64,000 bases of DNA from contig NZ_CP012623.1 in NCBI RefSeq assembly GCF_001280305.1, positions 2,294,001-2,358,000 on the forward strand, written 5' to 3'. Shown here one piece after another: positions 33,414-41,629 of the stretch. The position numbers and the translations under genes are program-made. This stretch comes from Hymenobacter sp. DG25A. Its GTDB lineage: Bacteria; Bacteroidota; Bacteroidia; Cytophagales; Hymenobacteraceae. Each line of letters starts with the position of its first letter. Position 1 is the first letter of the stretch. Below the pieces are notes generated by a model, which saw nothing but the letters and a program-made list of their open reading frames with translations, had not been told where the DNA came from and ran no database searches.

Positions 33414-34052
33414 ATGGACTACTTTGCCAAGCACCGGGTTGAAGCTTTCAGCGACGGGGTTTTCGCCATCATCGTCACGTTGCTGGTGCTTGAAATTAAG
33501 GTACCCCACCTCGTGCATCCCCAGTCGGTGCCGGAGCTGGGGCAGGCCCTGCTGGGGTTGCTACCCAAAGTGCTGAGCTGGATGGCCAGCTTCCTGATGA
33601 TGTGCGTAATCTGGGTTAACCACCACCGGCTGCTGAGCCAGATTCAGGTGCTGGACCACGTGGTGTTCTGGCTCAATGCCAATTTGATGCTGTGGTGTTC
33701 GTTTATACCCTTCCCCACGGCACTGCTGGGCGACTACCTCACCAACCCGATGTCGGCGGCAGTATTTGGGGGCGTAATGGCGGTCATGTCGCTGTCGTTC
33801 CTGCTCATTCGCTTCTACGTGCAGAGCCACCCCAGGCTGCTGGCACCAGGCATCGACCTTGTCCTTTTTCGCCGTATTTCGTGGCGCTCATTAGTATTAG
33901 GGCCGTTGCTGTACAGCACGGGCGTGGGGCTGGCATTCGTGAGCCTGTGGCTGGCCCTGGCTATTTTCGCCTTAATTCCGTTCTATTTCATTTTCTTTAA
34001 CACCAAACCCAGTGCTTTTGGGAAGGCAGAGGCCGCGCCGCTGGCTCCGTGA
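33414..34052 (+). CDS. TMEM175 family potassium channel-like protein
   Basis: A 212-residue membrane protein with about six hydrophobic segments. The start HRVEAFSDGVFAIIVTLLVL carries the FSDG signature of TMEM175 (formerly DUF1211), followed by WVNHHRLLSQIQ. Bacterial members form tetrameric leak channels for potassium. Length and topology are normal. ATG 33414 is the natural start. It stands alone, 361 nt from the preceding gene's catalytic part and 39 nt before a cyclophilin gene that may share its transcript. Confidence 0.9.
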   Translation: MDYFAKHRVEAFSDGVFAIIVTLLVLEIKVPHLVHPQSVPELGQALLGLLPKVLSWMASFLMMCVIWVNHHRLLSQIQVLDHVVFWLNANLMLWCSFIPFPTALLGDYLTNPMSAAVFGGVMAVMSLSFLLIRFYVQSHPRLLAPGIDLVLFRRISWRSLVLGPLLYSTGVGLAFVSLWLALAIFALIPFYFIFFNTKPSAFGKAEAAPLAP

Positions 34053-34091
34053 GGGAAGCGGCATTCGTAGGAAACCTATTACTTGGCCACG

Positions 34092-34892
34092 ATGCGGCTT
34101 TTTGGATTGGGAAGCTTTATTATTATTTGGCGACGAATTGTGAAAGTGCTGTATTTCTCTTTGATGCTGACGGCCGGCCTGCTGGCTGGCTGCGGAAAAT
34201 CTCAAAAAGCAACTCCCGCAGAAGCTCCTGCCGCCGCTACTCCCCCACCCGCGCCCGGCCCTGATCTGGTGAGTCTGGCAGATACCAACGTGGCCCGGCT
34301 GCTGCCCGCCTACGGCCGCGAATACCCGGCTACCGAGGTTATCATCCGTACCCGCCTGGGCAATATGCGCATCCGGCTCTACGATGATACGCCTATCCAC
34401 AAAGCCAACTTCCTGCTGCTGGCCCGCAAAGGCGTTTTTGATGAAACCGTATTCAACCGCGTGGTAAAAGGCTTTGCCGTGCAGGGCGGCCGCTCCGACC
34501 ACCGCACCATCCGCATTGCCGATTATCATCTGCCGCCTGAAATCAGCTCCCGCCACTTTCACAAACGCGGAGCCCTGGGCATGGCCCGCTACGATGATCA
34601 GAAGAACCCCGGCAAGCTCTCCTCCAACACCGATTTCTACCTGGTGCAGGGTGAAAAGCTAACCCCATACCAGGCGCAGGCCATGGCCGGCCGCAAACTC
34701 ACCCCGGAGCAGCTGCGCACCTATGAAACCACGGGCGGCGTGCCTTCCCTGGATGGCCAGTACACCGTGTTTGGGGAAGTAGTGGAAGGCCTCGATGTCA
34801 TCGATAAAATTGCCGCCGAACCCGTGGATAATACCATGTGGCCCAGGCAGGATGTGGATATTAAGATGGAAGTGGTAGATGGAAATAAGTAA
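34092..34892 (+). CDS. Peptidyl-prolyl isomerase lipoprotein (cyclophilin type)
   Basis: A 266-residue lipoprotein that would assist protein folding outside the cytoplasm. The lipobox is LLAGC, after a hydrophobic stretch. The start is uncertain: ATG 34092 gives an N-terminus of about 30 residues before the lipobox, while GTG 34140 gives a more normal lipoprotein signal (KVLYFSLMLTAGLLAGC). The cyclophilin domain follows a Pro/Ala-rich linker: VIIRTRLGNMRIRLYDDTPI, FNRVVKGFAVQGG, and YTVFGEVVEGLDVIDKIAAE. A moderate insertion (HLPPEISSRHFHKRGALGMA) is usual in bacterial members. Confidence 0.88.
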   Translation: MRLFGLGSFIIIWRRIVKVLYFSLMLTAGLLAGCGKSQKATPAEAPAAATPPPAPGPDLVSLADTNVARLLPAYGREYPATEVIIRTRLGNMRIRLYDDTPIHKANFLLLARKGVFDETVFNRVVKGFAVQGGRSDHRTIRIADYHLPPEISSRHFHKRGALGMARYDDQKNPGKLSSNTDFYLVQGEKLTPYQAQAMAGRKLTPEQLRTYETTGGVPSLDGQYTVFGEVVEGLDVIDKIAAEPVDNTMWPRQDVDIKMEVVDGNK

Positions 34893-34958
34893 GCGAGCCG
34901 CCGTTCCTCCTGCCGGGCATTGTCAAGACTCACGCGTGTTGAGGTTGCCAAGGTAACT

Positions 34959-35050
34959 GTCATGCTGATTAAAGCCGAAGCATCTCGCGCGCTGTCGTTG
35001 CCATACTATTTACCACACTAGCGAGATGCTTCGGCTGCGCTCAGCATGAC
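34959..35050. repeat. Dispersed inverted repeat, family B
   Basis: Left arm 34959-34988 (GTCATGCTGA, then GCCGAAGCATCTCGC); right arm 35021-35050 (GCGAGATGCTTCGGC, then TCAGCATGAC). The innermost 15 bp and outer 10 bp pair perfectly with a small bulge between. Same plan as family A but with a different inner word. Confidence 0.88.
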
Positions 35051-35076
35051 GGTTATATTCCTTCCTCCCCTATTAA

Positions 35077-35117
35077 CCAAAAAAGGCGGCCTGCATTATG
35101 CAGACCGCCTTTTTTGG
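35077..35117. terminator. Bidirectional terminator
   Basis: A 13-bp stem (CCAAAAAAGGCGG and its complement), with an inner GCAT/ATGC pairing, between the convergent cyclophilin and M13 peptidase genes. Confidence 0.85.
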
Positions 35118-35138
35118 TAATTTAATTAGCTATTCAGC

Positions 35139-37244
35139 TTACCACACTTTGGCGCGGTCGGCTTGGGCGCGCACCATTTTGGCGTCGTCCTTGCAGCCGA
35201 AGGCTTCAAAGAATTGGGGCATGTTCATGAGCGGGCCAACCGTGCGGAACTGAGCCGGCGAGTGGGGGTCCGTCATCACCTGCTGGCGCAGGTACTCGGG
35301 GCGGGCGTTGGTACGCCATACCTGCGCCCATGAGAGGAAGAAGCGCTGCTCGGGCGTGAGGCCATCGAACTTGGGGCGCGGGCCGTTGCCGTACTTCTGC
35401 TGCAGCTGCTTTTGCAGGGCCGTGTAGGCAATGCTCAGGCCACCGAGGTCGGCGAGGTTTTCGCCCATCGTCAGCTTACCGTTTACAAACACGGAGTCCA
35501 GCGGGGAGAAGGCCGAGTACTGCTTGCCCACCATGTCGGCGCGCTGCGTGAATTTCTCGGCGTCTTCTTTGGTCCACCAGTCTTTCAGGTTGCCTTCGGC
35601 ATCGTACTGGCGGCCCTGGTCATCAAAACCGTGGGTGATTTCGTGGCCGATAACGGCGCCCATACCACCGTAGTTCACGGCGTCGTCGGCGTTGGGGTCA
35701 AAGAACGGGGGCTGCATAATGCCGGCGGGGAACACAATTTCGTTCATCGACGGGTTATAGTAGGCGTTAACCGTGGGTGGCGTCATGCCCCACTCGGTGC
35801 GGTCTACTGGCTTGCCCAGCTTGTTGGTCATGTCTTTGAACGCCCACATGCGCGAGGCCGCTACGTTCTGCAGGTAAGAGTCACGCGAGATGGTGAGGGC
35901 CGAATAGTCCTTCCACTTATCGGGGTAGCCGATTTTCACGGTGAAGGTGCTCAGCTTGCGCAGGGCTTCCTTCTTGGTAGCGTCGCTCATCCAGTCCAGC
36001 TGCTGGATGTGCTCCCCCATAGAGGCTTTGATGTTGGTCACCATCTCCAGGGCCTTTGCTTTGGCCGCGGGCGGGAAGGCTTTGTCTACGTACAGCTGAC
36101 CGAAGGCTTCGCCCAGGGCACCGTCGGTGGAGCGCAGCATGCGCTTCCAGCGGGGCTGCTGCTTTTTAGCACCCGTAAGCACCTGCGTAAACTTGAAGGC
36201 CTCGTCGCCGAAAGCCTGCGGCAGCGCCGAGGTGAACGACGTAGCCAGATGCCAGCGCATGTAGGTTTTCAGATCGGCCATCGGCTCGGTCTTCACCATG
36301 GTGTTCAGCTCCTTGAAGAAAGCGGGCTGCCCCACAATTACCTCTTTCACGCTGCCCATGCCCATATCCTTGAGCAGGTGCTGCGGGTTCAGGTTAGGAT
36401 AGGTTTTCTGCAGCTGCGCCACCGTCATCTTGTTGTAGTTGGCGTACGGGTCGCGCAGGTCTACCCGGCTCTTGCTGGCTTTGGCGAGGCGTGTTTCCAG
36501 GCGCAGCACGGTAGCGGCGTTTTTGGCGGCCGCGGCTTCGCTTTCACCCAACATCTTGAAGGTGTTGGTGAGGTAGGTAGTATAAGCCGCCCGGATGCCT
36601 TTGGAGCGGGCATCATCCTTCAGGTAATAGTCGCGGTCGGGCAACGAAAGGCCGCCCTGGTACAGGTTTACGGCATACTGGGAGCTGATTTTATCATCCT
36701 GCCCCACATAGGCCCCGAAGAACGAGCCGGCAGACAGCATCTGCTGGCGCGCTATAGCCGTTTGCAGCTGATCGGCGGTTTTGATGCCCGCAATCTTGTC
36801 CAGCTCGGGCTTCAGATACTTCAGACCAGCGGCATCAATAGCAGCTGAGTCCATGGCCGTGGCGTAATAGTCGCCTACTTTCTGGGCGTTGGTGCCTTTT
36901 GCTGAGGAGCGGTTGGCGGCAGCCTCGTCCAGAATGCTGCGCATTACCGCGTTGTTCTTGTCCGACAGCTCATTGAAAGAGCCCCAGCGCACTTCGGCGG
37001 CCGGAATAGGGTTGTTTTTCAGCCAGTTGCCGCTGGCATACTCAAAGAAGTTGTCGCAGGCCGACACGGACGGATCCAGGTTGGCTACGTTCAGGCCCAC
37101 CCCTTTAGGGAAGGTTTCCGCCACCGGCGCTGCCACGGGTGCGGGCGTGGTTGCGGTGGTAGGCGCCTGCGCTGTGGTGGCGCAGCTTGCCAGAGCAAAT
37201 CCGGCCGCCGCTACCAGCAACGAAGCGTTTGTACGCTTTTTCAT
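35139..37244 (-). CDS. M13 family metallopeptidase (PepO/neprilysin-like)
   Basis: A 701-residue exported lipoprotein peptidase. I start at ATG 37244, where a lipoprotein signal begins (KKRTNASLLVAAAGFALASC, cysteine near residue 21); the frame continues upstream over xseA but only as antisense. The zinc site is GHEITHGFDD (H534, E535, H538), with the third ligand in GENLADLGGLSIAY. NAYYNPSMNEIVFPAGIMQP and the closing CKDDAKMV region are also typical. It cuts peptides in the periplasm or at the cell surface. A TATCTTTC box (one mismatch) lies about 35 nt before the start. It is divergent from xseA. Confidence 0.94.
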   Translation of the reverse strand: MKKRTNASLLVAAAGFALASCATTAQAPTTATTPAPVAAPVAETFPKGVGLNVANLDPSVSACDNFFEYASGNWLKNNPIPAAEVRWGSFNELSDKNNAVMRSILDEAAANRSSAKGTNAQKVGDYYATAMDSAAIDAAGLKYLKPELDKIAGIKTADQLQTAIARQQMLSAGSFFGAYVGQDDKISSQYAVNLYQGGLSLPDRDYYLKDDARSKGIRAAYTTYLTNTFKMLGESEAAAAKNAATVLRLETRLAKASKSRVDLRDPYANYNKMTVAQLQKTYPNLNPQHLLKDMGMGSVKEVIVGQPAFFKELNTMVKTEPMADLKTYMRWHLATSFTSALPQAFGDEAFKFTQVLTGAKKQQPRWKRMLRSTDGALGEAFGQLYVDKAFPPAAKAKALEMVTNIKASMGEHIQQLDWMSDATKKEALRKLSTFTVKIGYPDKWKDYSALTISRDSYLQNVAASRMWAFKDMTNKLGKPVDRTEWGMTPPTVNAYYNPSMNEIVFPAGIMQPPFFDPNADDAVNYGGMGAVIGHEITHGFDDQGRQYDAEGNLKDWWTKEDAEKFTQRADMVGKQYSAFSPLDSVFVNGKLTMGENLADLGGLSIAYTALQKQLQQKYGNGPRPKFDGLTPEQRFFLSWAQVWRTNARPEYLRQQVMTDPHSPAQFRTVGPLMNMPQFFEAFGCKDDAKMVRAQADRAKVW

Positions 37245-37352
37245 ATAAGAAAAGAAAAGTGACAGAATGGGAATTGGCAGAAAGATAAAAGAATGTGCCG
37301 TTTCACGCACATATCTCGGGCGGTAAAAGCACAGAAACCCCAGTGGAGCGGC

Positions 37353-37384
37353 TTGGGTACGCCGCGCCCAATTCCGTACCTTTC
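37353..37384 (+). promoter_or_regulatory. Promoter of xseA, 4 nt before the start codon
   Basis: TTG at 37353-37355, 21 nt, TACCTTTC at 37377-37384 (last base differs from consensus). ATG follows at 37389, so the mRNA is probably leaderless. Confidence 0.5.
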
Positions 37385-37388
37385 GGGC

Positions 37389-38756
37389 ATGCCGCCGCTG
37401 TATAACCGACGACCCGACCCCGGCCTGACGCCACAACCTCCCGCGCCGCTGGCCCTGGCGGAGCTGTTGCGCCGGGTGCGCGAGGCCCTCACCGGCACTT
37501 TCCCCGATGCTTACTGGGTGGTAGCGGAAATTGCGGAGCTCACGCTGCCGCGCTTTGGCAGCGGGCACTGCTACCTCACCCTCACCGACCAGGCCCAGAC
37601 CGGCCGCGGCGCCCAACTGAAAGCCCAGGCCCGCGCTACCATCTGGGCGGCGCGCTACGAGCAGCTGGCTCCGCAGTTTGAACTGCTGACCGGTCAAACG
37701 CTGCGCGCCGGTTTGCGGGTACTGCTGCGCGTGAGCATCAAATTTCATGAGCAGTACGGCCTCAGCCTGGATGTGCTGGCCATAGACCCCACCTATACCG
37801 TGGGCGACCTGGCCCGGCAGCGCCTGGAAACCGTGCGCAAGCTGGAAGCCAAAGGCCTGCTCACGCGCCAGCAGAGTCTGCCGCTGGCCCTGGCTCCGCA
37901 GCGTCTGGCCGTTATCTCCTCCCCTACCGCCGCCGGCTTTCAGGACTTTATGCGGCAGCTGGATGAAACCGTGTATGCTTTTGAGGTGACGTTGTTTGCC
38001 GCCACCATGCAGGGCACGGAGTCGCCGGAGAGCCTGCTGGGGGCGCTGGAGCAGATCCGGCGCCAGCAGCGGCACTTTGATGCGGTAGTAATTATCCGGG
38101 GCGGCGGCTCTAAGACTGATCTGCTGGCTTTTGATGATTATGGCGTGTCGGCGGCGGTGGGGGCTTTTCCGCTGCCGGTGCTCACGGGTATTGGCCACGA
38201 GCGGGACGAAGCCGTGGTAGACCTGACCGCGCATATGGCGCTGAAAACACCCACGGCCGTAGCGGTTTTCCTTACGGAGCGCCTGGGCCGGCTGGATGCA
38301 GTATTTGATGGCTATGCCGCCCGCATTCGGGAGCTGGCCAATGAGCAGTTAGTTGACCGGCAGCGCCAGCTTCTGCAGTTGGGGAACCAGTTGCGGCAGG
38401 CCGCCAAAAGCCGGTATCAGACCCAGCACCTGGACCTGCAGCAGCATGCCCGCCAGCTGACCAGTGCCGCCCGCACTGTAGTAACGGCTCAACAACGGGC
38501 AACTACCACACGGCGCCACCACCTGCAGCGCGCGGCCCACCAGGCCAGCCAGCGCCAGCAGCGCCGGCTCCGGCGGCTGGGGCGCGCCCTAGCCCAGCGG
38601 TTCCGCCGCCAGCACCGCCGCCGCCACGATGCCCTGGTGCGCCTGCGCTACCAACTGGAGCTAAAAGCCCGCCTGCATACCGCTGCCGCTAACACCGTGC
38701 AACTGCTGGCAGCGGAGCGCCTGCGCCTGCTTACGGCCCTGCTGCCTAAGCGCTGA
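37389..38756 (+). CDS. xseA: Exodeoxyribonuclease VII large subunit
   Basis: A 455-residue cytoplasmic nuclease subunit that degrades single-stranded DNA with XseB. The start at ATG 37389 is set by the promoter and by the OB-fold beginning ALAELLRRVREALTGTFPDA, then GHCYLTL. The catalytic domain has AVISSPTAAGFQDFM, then VVIIRGGGSKTDLLAFDDYG and LTGIGHERDEAVVDLTAHMA. The C-terminal 150 residues form a Gln/Arg-rich coiled coil, as usual. xseB follows after 45 nt. Confidence 0.95.
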   Translation: MPPLYNRRPDPGLTPQPPAPLALAELLRRVREALTGTFPDAYWVVAEIAELTLPRFGSGHCYLTLTDQAQTGRGAQLKAQARATIWAARYEQLAPQFELLTGQTLRAGLRVLLRVSIKFHEQYGLSLDVLAIDPTYTVGDLARQRLETVRKLEAKGLLTRQQSLPLALAPQRLAVISSPTAAGFQDFMRQLDETVYAFEVTLFAATMQGTESPESLLGALEQIRRQQRHFDAVVIIRGGGSKTDLLAFDDYGVSAAVGAFPLPVLTGIGHERDEAVVDLTAHMALKTPTAVAVFLTERLGRLDAVFDGYAARIRELANEQLVDRQRQLLQLGNQLRQAAKSRYQTQHLDLQQHARQLTSAARTVVTAQQRATTTRRHHLQRAAHQASQRQQRRLRRLGRALAQRFRRQHRRRHDALVRLRYQLELKARLHTAAANTVQLLAAERLRLLTALLPKR

Positions 38757-38801
38757 TAAAACCATTTACATTTACCATCTGCTGATTTATCGTTTAGTAA
38801 A

Positions 38802-39080
38802 ATGAGTACCGACTTTACCTACCGCAACGCCATTGAAGAGCTGGAAACCATACTACGGGCGCTGGAAACAGACACGGTAGATGTAGACGAGCTGACGGCC
38901 AAAGTGCAGCGCTCCTCCGAGCTGATTCGGTTGTGCAAGCAGAAGCTGCGGGCCGCTGAAGCGGCTATTGACCAGGTATTTGATAGCTTGGACGAAGAAG
39001 AAGCCGACGAAGAGGAAGAAAGCTGGGAGGAAGCCCCCCGGAACACCCCGCCTCCCGGCATTCCCGGCATGCTGTTCTAG
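38802..39080 (+). CDS. xseB: Exodeoxyribonuclease VII small subunit
   Basis: A 92-residue partner of XseA. The helical hairpin core (FTYRNAIEELETILRALETD, VDVDELTAKVQRSSELIRLC) is the XseB fold. The C-terminus is very acidic (DEEEADEEEESWEEAPRN), longer than in most XseB proteins. It forms an operon with xseA; several copies wrap the coiled coil of each large subunit. Confidence 0.94.
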   Translation: MSTDFTYRNAIEELETILRALETDTVDVDELTAKVQRSSELIRLCKQKLRAAEAAIDQVFDSLDEEEADEEEESWEEAPRNTPPPGIPGMLF

Positions 39081-39137
39081 CCTTCCGGCTAAAGCCCAAA
39101 AACCCAGCTATTTTATCATTCTGACCTAAGGGCCGCA

Positions 39138-39167
39138 TTGTTTAACATGCATTAAAATCTATATTTG
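39138..39167 (+). promoter_or_regulatory. Consensus Bacteroidota promoter of the signalling cassette
   Basis: TTG at 39138-39140, exactly 19 nt, then TATATTTG at 39160-39167, full matches to both boxes. Transcription would start near 39174, giving a leader of about 50 nt for the gene at 39227. A second, imperfect box (TACCTTTT, 39209) lies closer to the ATG. Confidence 0.78.
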
Positions 39168-39195
39168 AAAACGGCTGCAAATGCGTCGTTTTCAA
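39165..39195. promoter_or_regulatory. Inverted repeat over the transcription start, candidate operator or leader hairpin
   Basis: TTGAAAACG at 39165-39173 pairs with CGTTTTCAA at 39187-39195, with two further inner pairs possible. The left arm begins inside the -7 box, so a bound protein would block the promoter; on RNA it would fold as a leader hairpin. Confidence 0.55.
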
Positions 39196-39226
39196 TCATT
39201 TTACAGTTTACCTTTTTACAATCTCT

Positions 39227-39535
39227 ATGGCATTCTCCGGGTCAGAAGGCAGCATCATTGAATTAGACACAGCGCATAATCTTACTTGCGCATATCAGAC
39301 TGATCATGCTGATGAAGTAAAAGGATACTTCTTCGGCAGAAACAAACTCATGAGCTTACTCAACCAAACGGGCTGTATGGGCATTCGGGTTTATTATGGT
39401 TTGGATGGCACTACTCCCAAACTGGTTCTGGTAGGTGCTAAAAGCAACGAAGATGATATGACCACTCTGGTACTGGATGAAGGCTGCGCATCGCCGCCTA
39501 ACTCCGGCGTAGCCAACTCTTTAAATAACATATAA
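39227..39535 (+). CDS. Small conserved-looking hypothetical protein of a signalling cassette
   Basis: A 102-residue soluble protein with no signal peptide. It has compact strand-helix sequence (YFFGRNKLMSLLNQTGCMGI, RVYYGLDGTTPKLVLVGAKS) and a Ser/Asn/Pro-rich tail with a Cys (EGCASPPNSGVANSLNN). No known domain; the GCMGIRVYYG block looks like a conserved core. The membrane protein gene begins only 8 nt after its stop, so the two are co-transcribed. I infer a signalling or adaptor role from neighbours only. Confidence 0.72.
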   Translation: MAFSGSEGSIIELDTAHNLTCAYQTDHADEVKGYFFGRNKLMSLLNQTGCMGIRVYYGLDGTTPKLVLVGAKSNEDDMTTLVLDEGCASPPNSGVANSLNNI

Positions 39536-39543
39536 CCCAGCGA

Positions 39544-40296
39544 ATGGACTACACGCTACCCAATTGGCTGCAAGAAGTGGGCAGTTCTATTTATTGGATT
39601 TGCCAGTTTGCACTTCTATATCCGCTTTGGGTAGCGTGGCAGCGCCGGGAGTATTGGACCTTGCCGGTGCAGATCTTGTTTTGGGTACTAGTAGCACTCG
39701 AAATCAACTGCTTTTTCTTAAATACTCTCAACCTGCTTAGCCTTAACGCGGAGTTTATAGCCATGTTTGAGTTGCCGTCTTATGGTATCTCCACCTGGGG
39801 ATTTGCGCACCTACAAAGCAATATTCGGTGTTTGGGCTTTATAGGCGTGTACTACTATGCGTTGCAAAGCCAAACCATCAGGCGGGTGCTACACGGATGG
39901 ATACCGGTTTTGGTGCTCATCGCCCTGTTCGATTCGTTCTACTTTAATCCTTTTTTAGAGTTTAAACACAACGAATACACTGAGTTCAGCCAGAATATTA
40001 CGGTGATAGTGCTTTGTCTGCTGTACTTTGAGCAGCTACTGCAGCAATTGCGCACCAGCCAGATAGAGCGTGAACCGATGTTCTGGATCAGTATATCGGC
40101 CATTGTCCAGCTTACCGGGGTATTAGTCTTTGGTAACATTATCAACAAAATGTTGGCAGATACTAATTACACCAATGGGCGGAACTATCAGGCTTTATTC
40201 GGTCTCGTGCATTCCAGTGTAACTTTGGTGAGCTATGGGTTGCTTACCCTGGCCTTTTATCAATTAGGTAGGCAACAAAAAATGGTGCTGAAGTAA
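39544..40296 (+). CDS. Multi-span membrane protein, probable sensor subunit
   Basis: A 250-residue integral membrane protein. About seven hydrophobic segments are visible (SIYWICQFALLYPLWVAW, ILFWVLVALEINCFFLNT, CLGFIGVYYYAL, IPVLVLIALFDSFYFNP, ITVIVLCLLYFEQ, PMFWISISAIVQLTGVLVF, SVTLVSYGLLTLAFYQL). There is no soluble domain and no catalytic motif. The gene is AT-richer than neighbours. It follows the small protein gene by 8 nt and precedes a histidine kinase by 57 nt, so a membrane sensor working with that kinase is likely. Family unnamed. Confidence 0.75.
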   Translation: MDYTLPNWLQEVGSSIYWICQFALLYPLWVAWQRREYWTLPVQILFWVLVALEINCFFLNTLNLLSLNAEFIAMFELPSYGISTWGFAHLQSNIRCLGFIGVYYYALQSQTIRRVLHGWIPVLVLIALFDSFYFNPFLEFKHNEYTEFSQNITVIVLCLLYFEQLLQQLRTSQIEREPMFWISISAIVQLTGVLVFGNIINKMLADTNYTNGRNYQALFGLVHSSVTLVSYGLLTLAFYQLGRQQKMVLK

Positions 40297-40353
40297 GCCT
40301 GGTATTATTCTCGATTCTTCTAACCGCCGCGGAAGCCGCAACCCAGGAAATTC

Positions 40354-41136
40354 ATGGATATTTTACGCGTATTCGCGGTTGTACTATCCGTTCTACTATT
40401 CCTGGCCTTTAGCATTGTGGTGTTTGTGGTGCGCTACCAGCGGCGGCTGCTTCGGCAGCAGGAACGGTTGCGCAACGTGCAGGATGCTGCCCAGCGCCAA
40501 GCCCTGGAGGCTGCGCTAGTAGCCCAGGAAGAAGAGCGCCGCCGCATTGCCGCTGATCTGCATGATGAAGTAGGCACCACCCTGGCCATTGTAAAGCTGC
40601 ACCTCACGGCCATGGGCCAGCCCCAGGACACCCGGGAAATGACCGGACTGCTGGACCAGGCCATCAGTGAAGTGCGGCGCATTTCGCGTAATCTGCTGCC
40701 GGCTGCCCTGGTCAAATTCGGGCTTACGTTTGCCCTGGAGGCGCTGGCGCGGGCGGTGCCGCCGGGCGGCACCCGGGTAGAGCTGACGCAGCATGGCAAA
40801 CCCCTGGGCTTAAGCCCCATGCAGGAGCTGGCCGTGTACCGCATTGTGCAGGAGCTGATGGGCAACGGCCTGCGCCACGCCCAGGCCAGCCTGATTCACA
40901 TTCATCTGGTATTTGCCACCAACCATCTGAATATCACCTATACTGATGATGGTATAGGCTTCGACCTCTCGGGCAGCGAAGCCGTACCCTCGCCTGATAC
41001 GCGCACGGGACTAGGGCTCACCAACATGCGCAGCCGGGTTACGCTCCTGCAGGGCACCCTGCGGCAGCAGTCTACTCCCGGAACCGGAACCCGGATCTGG
41101 ATTTCCTTTCCGGTGCTTTATCTTTCTGACAATTAG
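40354..41136 (+). CDS. Membrane-anchored histidine kinase, NarL/LuxR-type (HisKA_3)
   Basis: A 260-residue kinase. One hydrophobic segment (residues about 5-27) is followed by a short coiled coil and the dimerisation helix EERRRIAADLHDEVGTTLAI with phospho-accepting H70. The ATPase domain has the N-box ELMGNGLRHA, DDGIGF and GLGLTNMRSRV. There is almost no sequence outside the membrane, so it cannot sense signals alone and probably depends on the membrane protein encoded just upstream. Its partner receiver gene follows after 52 nt. Confidence 0.92.
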   Translation: MDILRVFAVVLSVLLFLAFSIVVFVVRYQRRLLRQQERLRNVQDAAQRQALEAALVAQEEERRRIAADLHDEVGTTLAIVKLHLTAMGQPQDTREMTGLLDQAISEVRRISRNLLPAALVKFGLTFALEALARAVPPGGTRVELTQHGKPLGLSPMQELAVYRIVQELMGNGLRHAQASLIHIHLVFATNHLNITYTDDGIGFDLSGSEAVPSPDTRTGLGLTNMRSRVTLLQGTLRQQSTPGTGTRIWISFPVLYLSDN

Positions 41137-41150
41137 CCTACTCTATTTTA

Positions 41151-41158
41151 TATCTTTG
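41151..41158 (+). promoter_or_regulatory. Possible internal promoter box before the receiver gene
   Basis: TATCTTTG, an exact -7 match, lies 30 nt before the receiver ATG in the short gap after the kinase gene. At -33 spacing there is TTA instead of TTG. Confidence 0.4.
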
Positions 41159-41188
41159 CTACCCTACAGCTTCCTGCCTGTTTAGCCC

Positions 41189-41602
41189 ATGAGCCAGCCT
41201 GTTTCGCTTATCCGCCTTGCCCTCGCCGACGACCATGTGCTGTTCCGCAAAGGGCTGCGGGCCCTGCTCTCCAGCTTTCCCAACGTGGAGATTGTGGCGG
41301 AAGCCGGTGACGGGCAGGAACTGCTGGAGCTCATTGACCAGCTGCCCACCCCGCCCCAGGTAGTACTCATGGATTTGCAGATGCCCGTGCTGGACGGCCT
41401 GCAGACCACGCGCCTGCTGCGCGTGCAATACCCCCGGGTGCGCGTGGTTATTATCTCCATGCACGACGAGCCGGAGCTGATAGAGCAGCTGGTAGCAGAA
41501 GGTGCCCACGGCTACCTGCTGAAAAATGCCAGCCCCGAGGAAATGAAATTGGCCATTGAGGCCGCCGCGCAGGACCATGCCGCCAGCCTGAGCCTGGCCT
41601 GA
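41189..41602 (+). CDS. Stand-alone response regulator receiver domain
   Basis: A 137-residue protein consisting of a single NarL-type receiver: acidic pair D14-D15, phospho-acceptor D62 in VVLMDLQMP, S90 and K112. It ends (AAAQDHAASLSLA) where a LuxR-type DNA-binding domain would normally begin. The next gene, on the other strand, ends 27 nt later, so there is no room for a lost helix-turn-helix. It therefore should act by protein contact rather than by binding DNA. Partner of the kinase at 40354. Confidence 0.92.
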   Translation: MSQPVSLIRLALADDHVLFRKGLRALLSSFPNVEIVAEAGDGQELLELIDQLPTPPQVVLMDLQMPVLDGLQTTRLLRVQYPRVRVVIISMHDEPELIEQLVAEGAHGYLLKNASPEEMKLAIEAAAQDHAASLSLA

Positions 41603-41629
41603 AATTTCCTGGCCCGGCCAGCCGGTTGC

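Noticed and set aside
35412..36848. 478-codon open frame opposite the M13 peptidase
   Set aside because: Product is His/Gly/Val/Gln-rich with no motif; typical antisense shadow of GC-rich codons.
37245..38234. N-terminal extension of the M13 peptidase frame by 330 codons
   Set aside because: It runs antisense through xseA and lacks homology; a proper lipoprotein signal begins at 37244.
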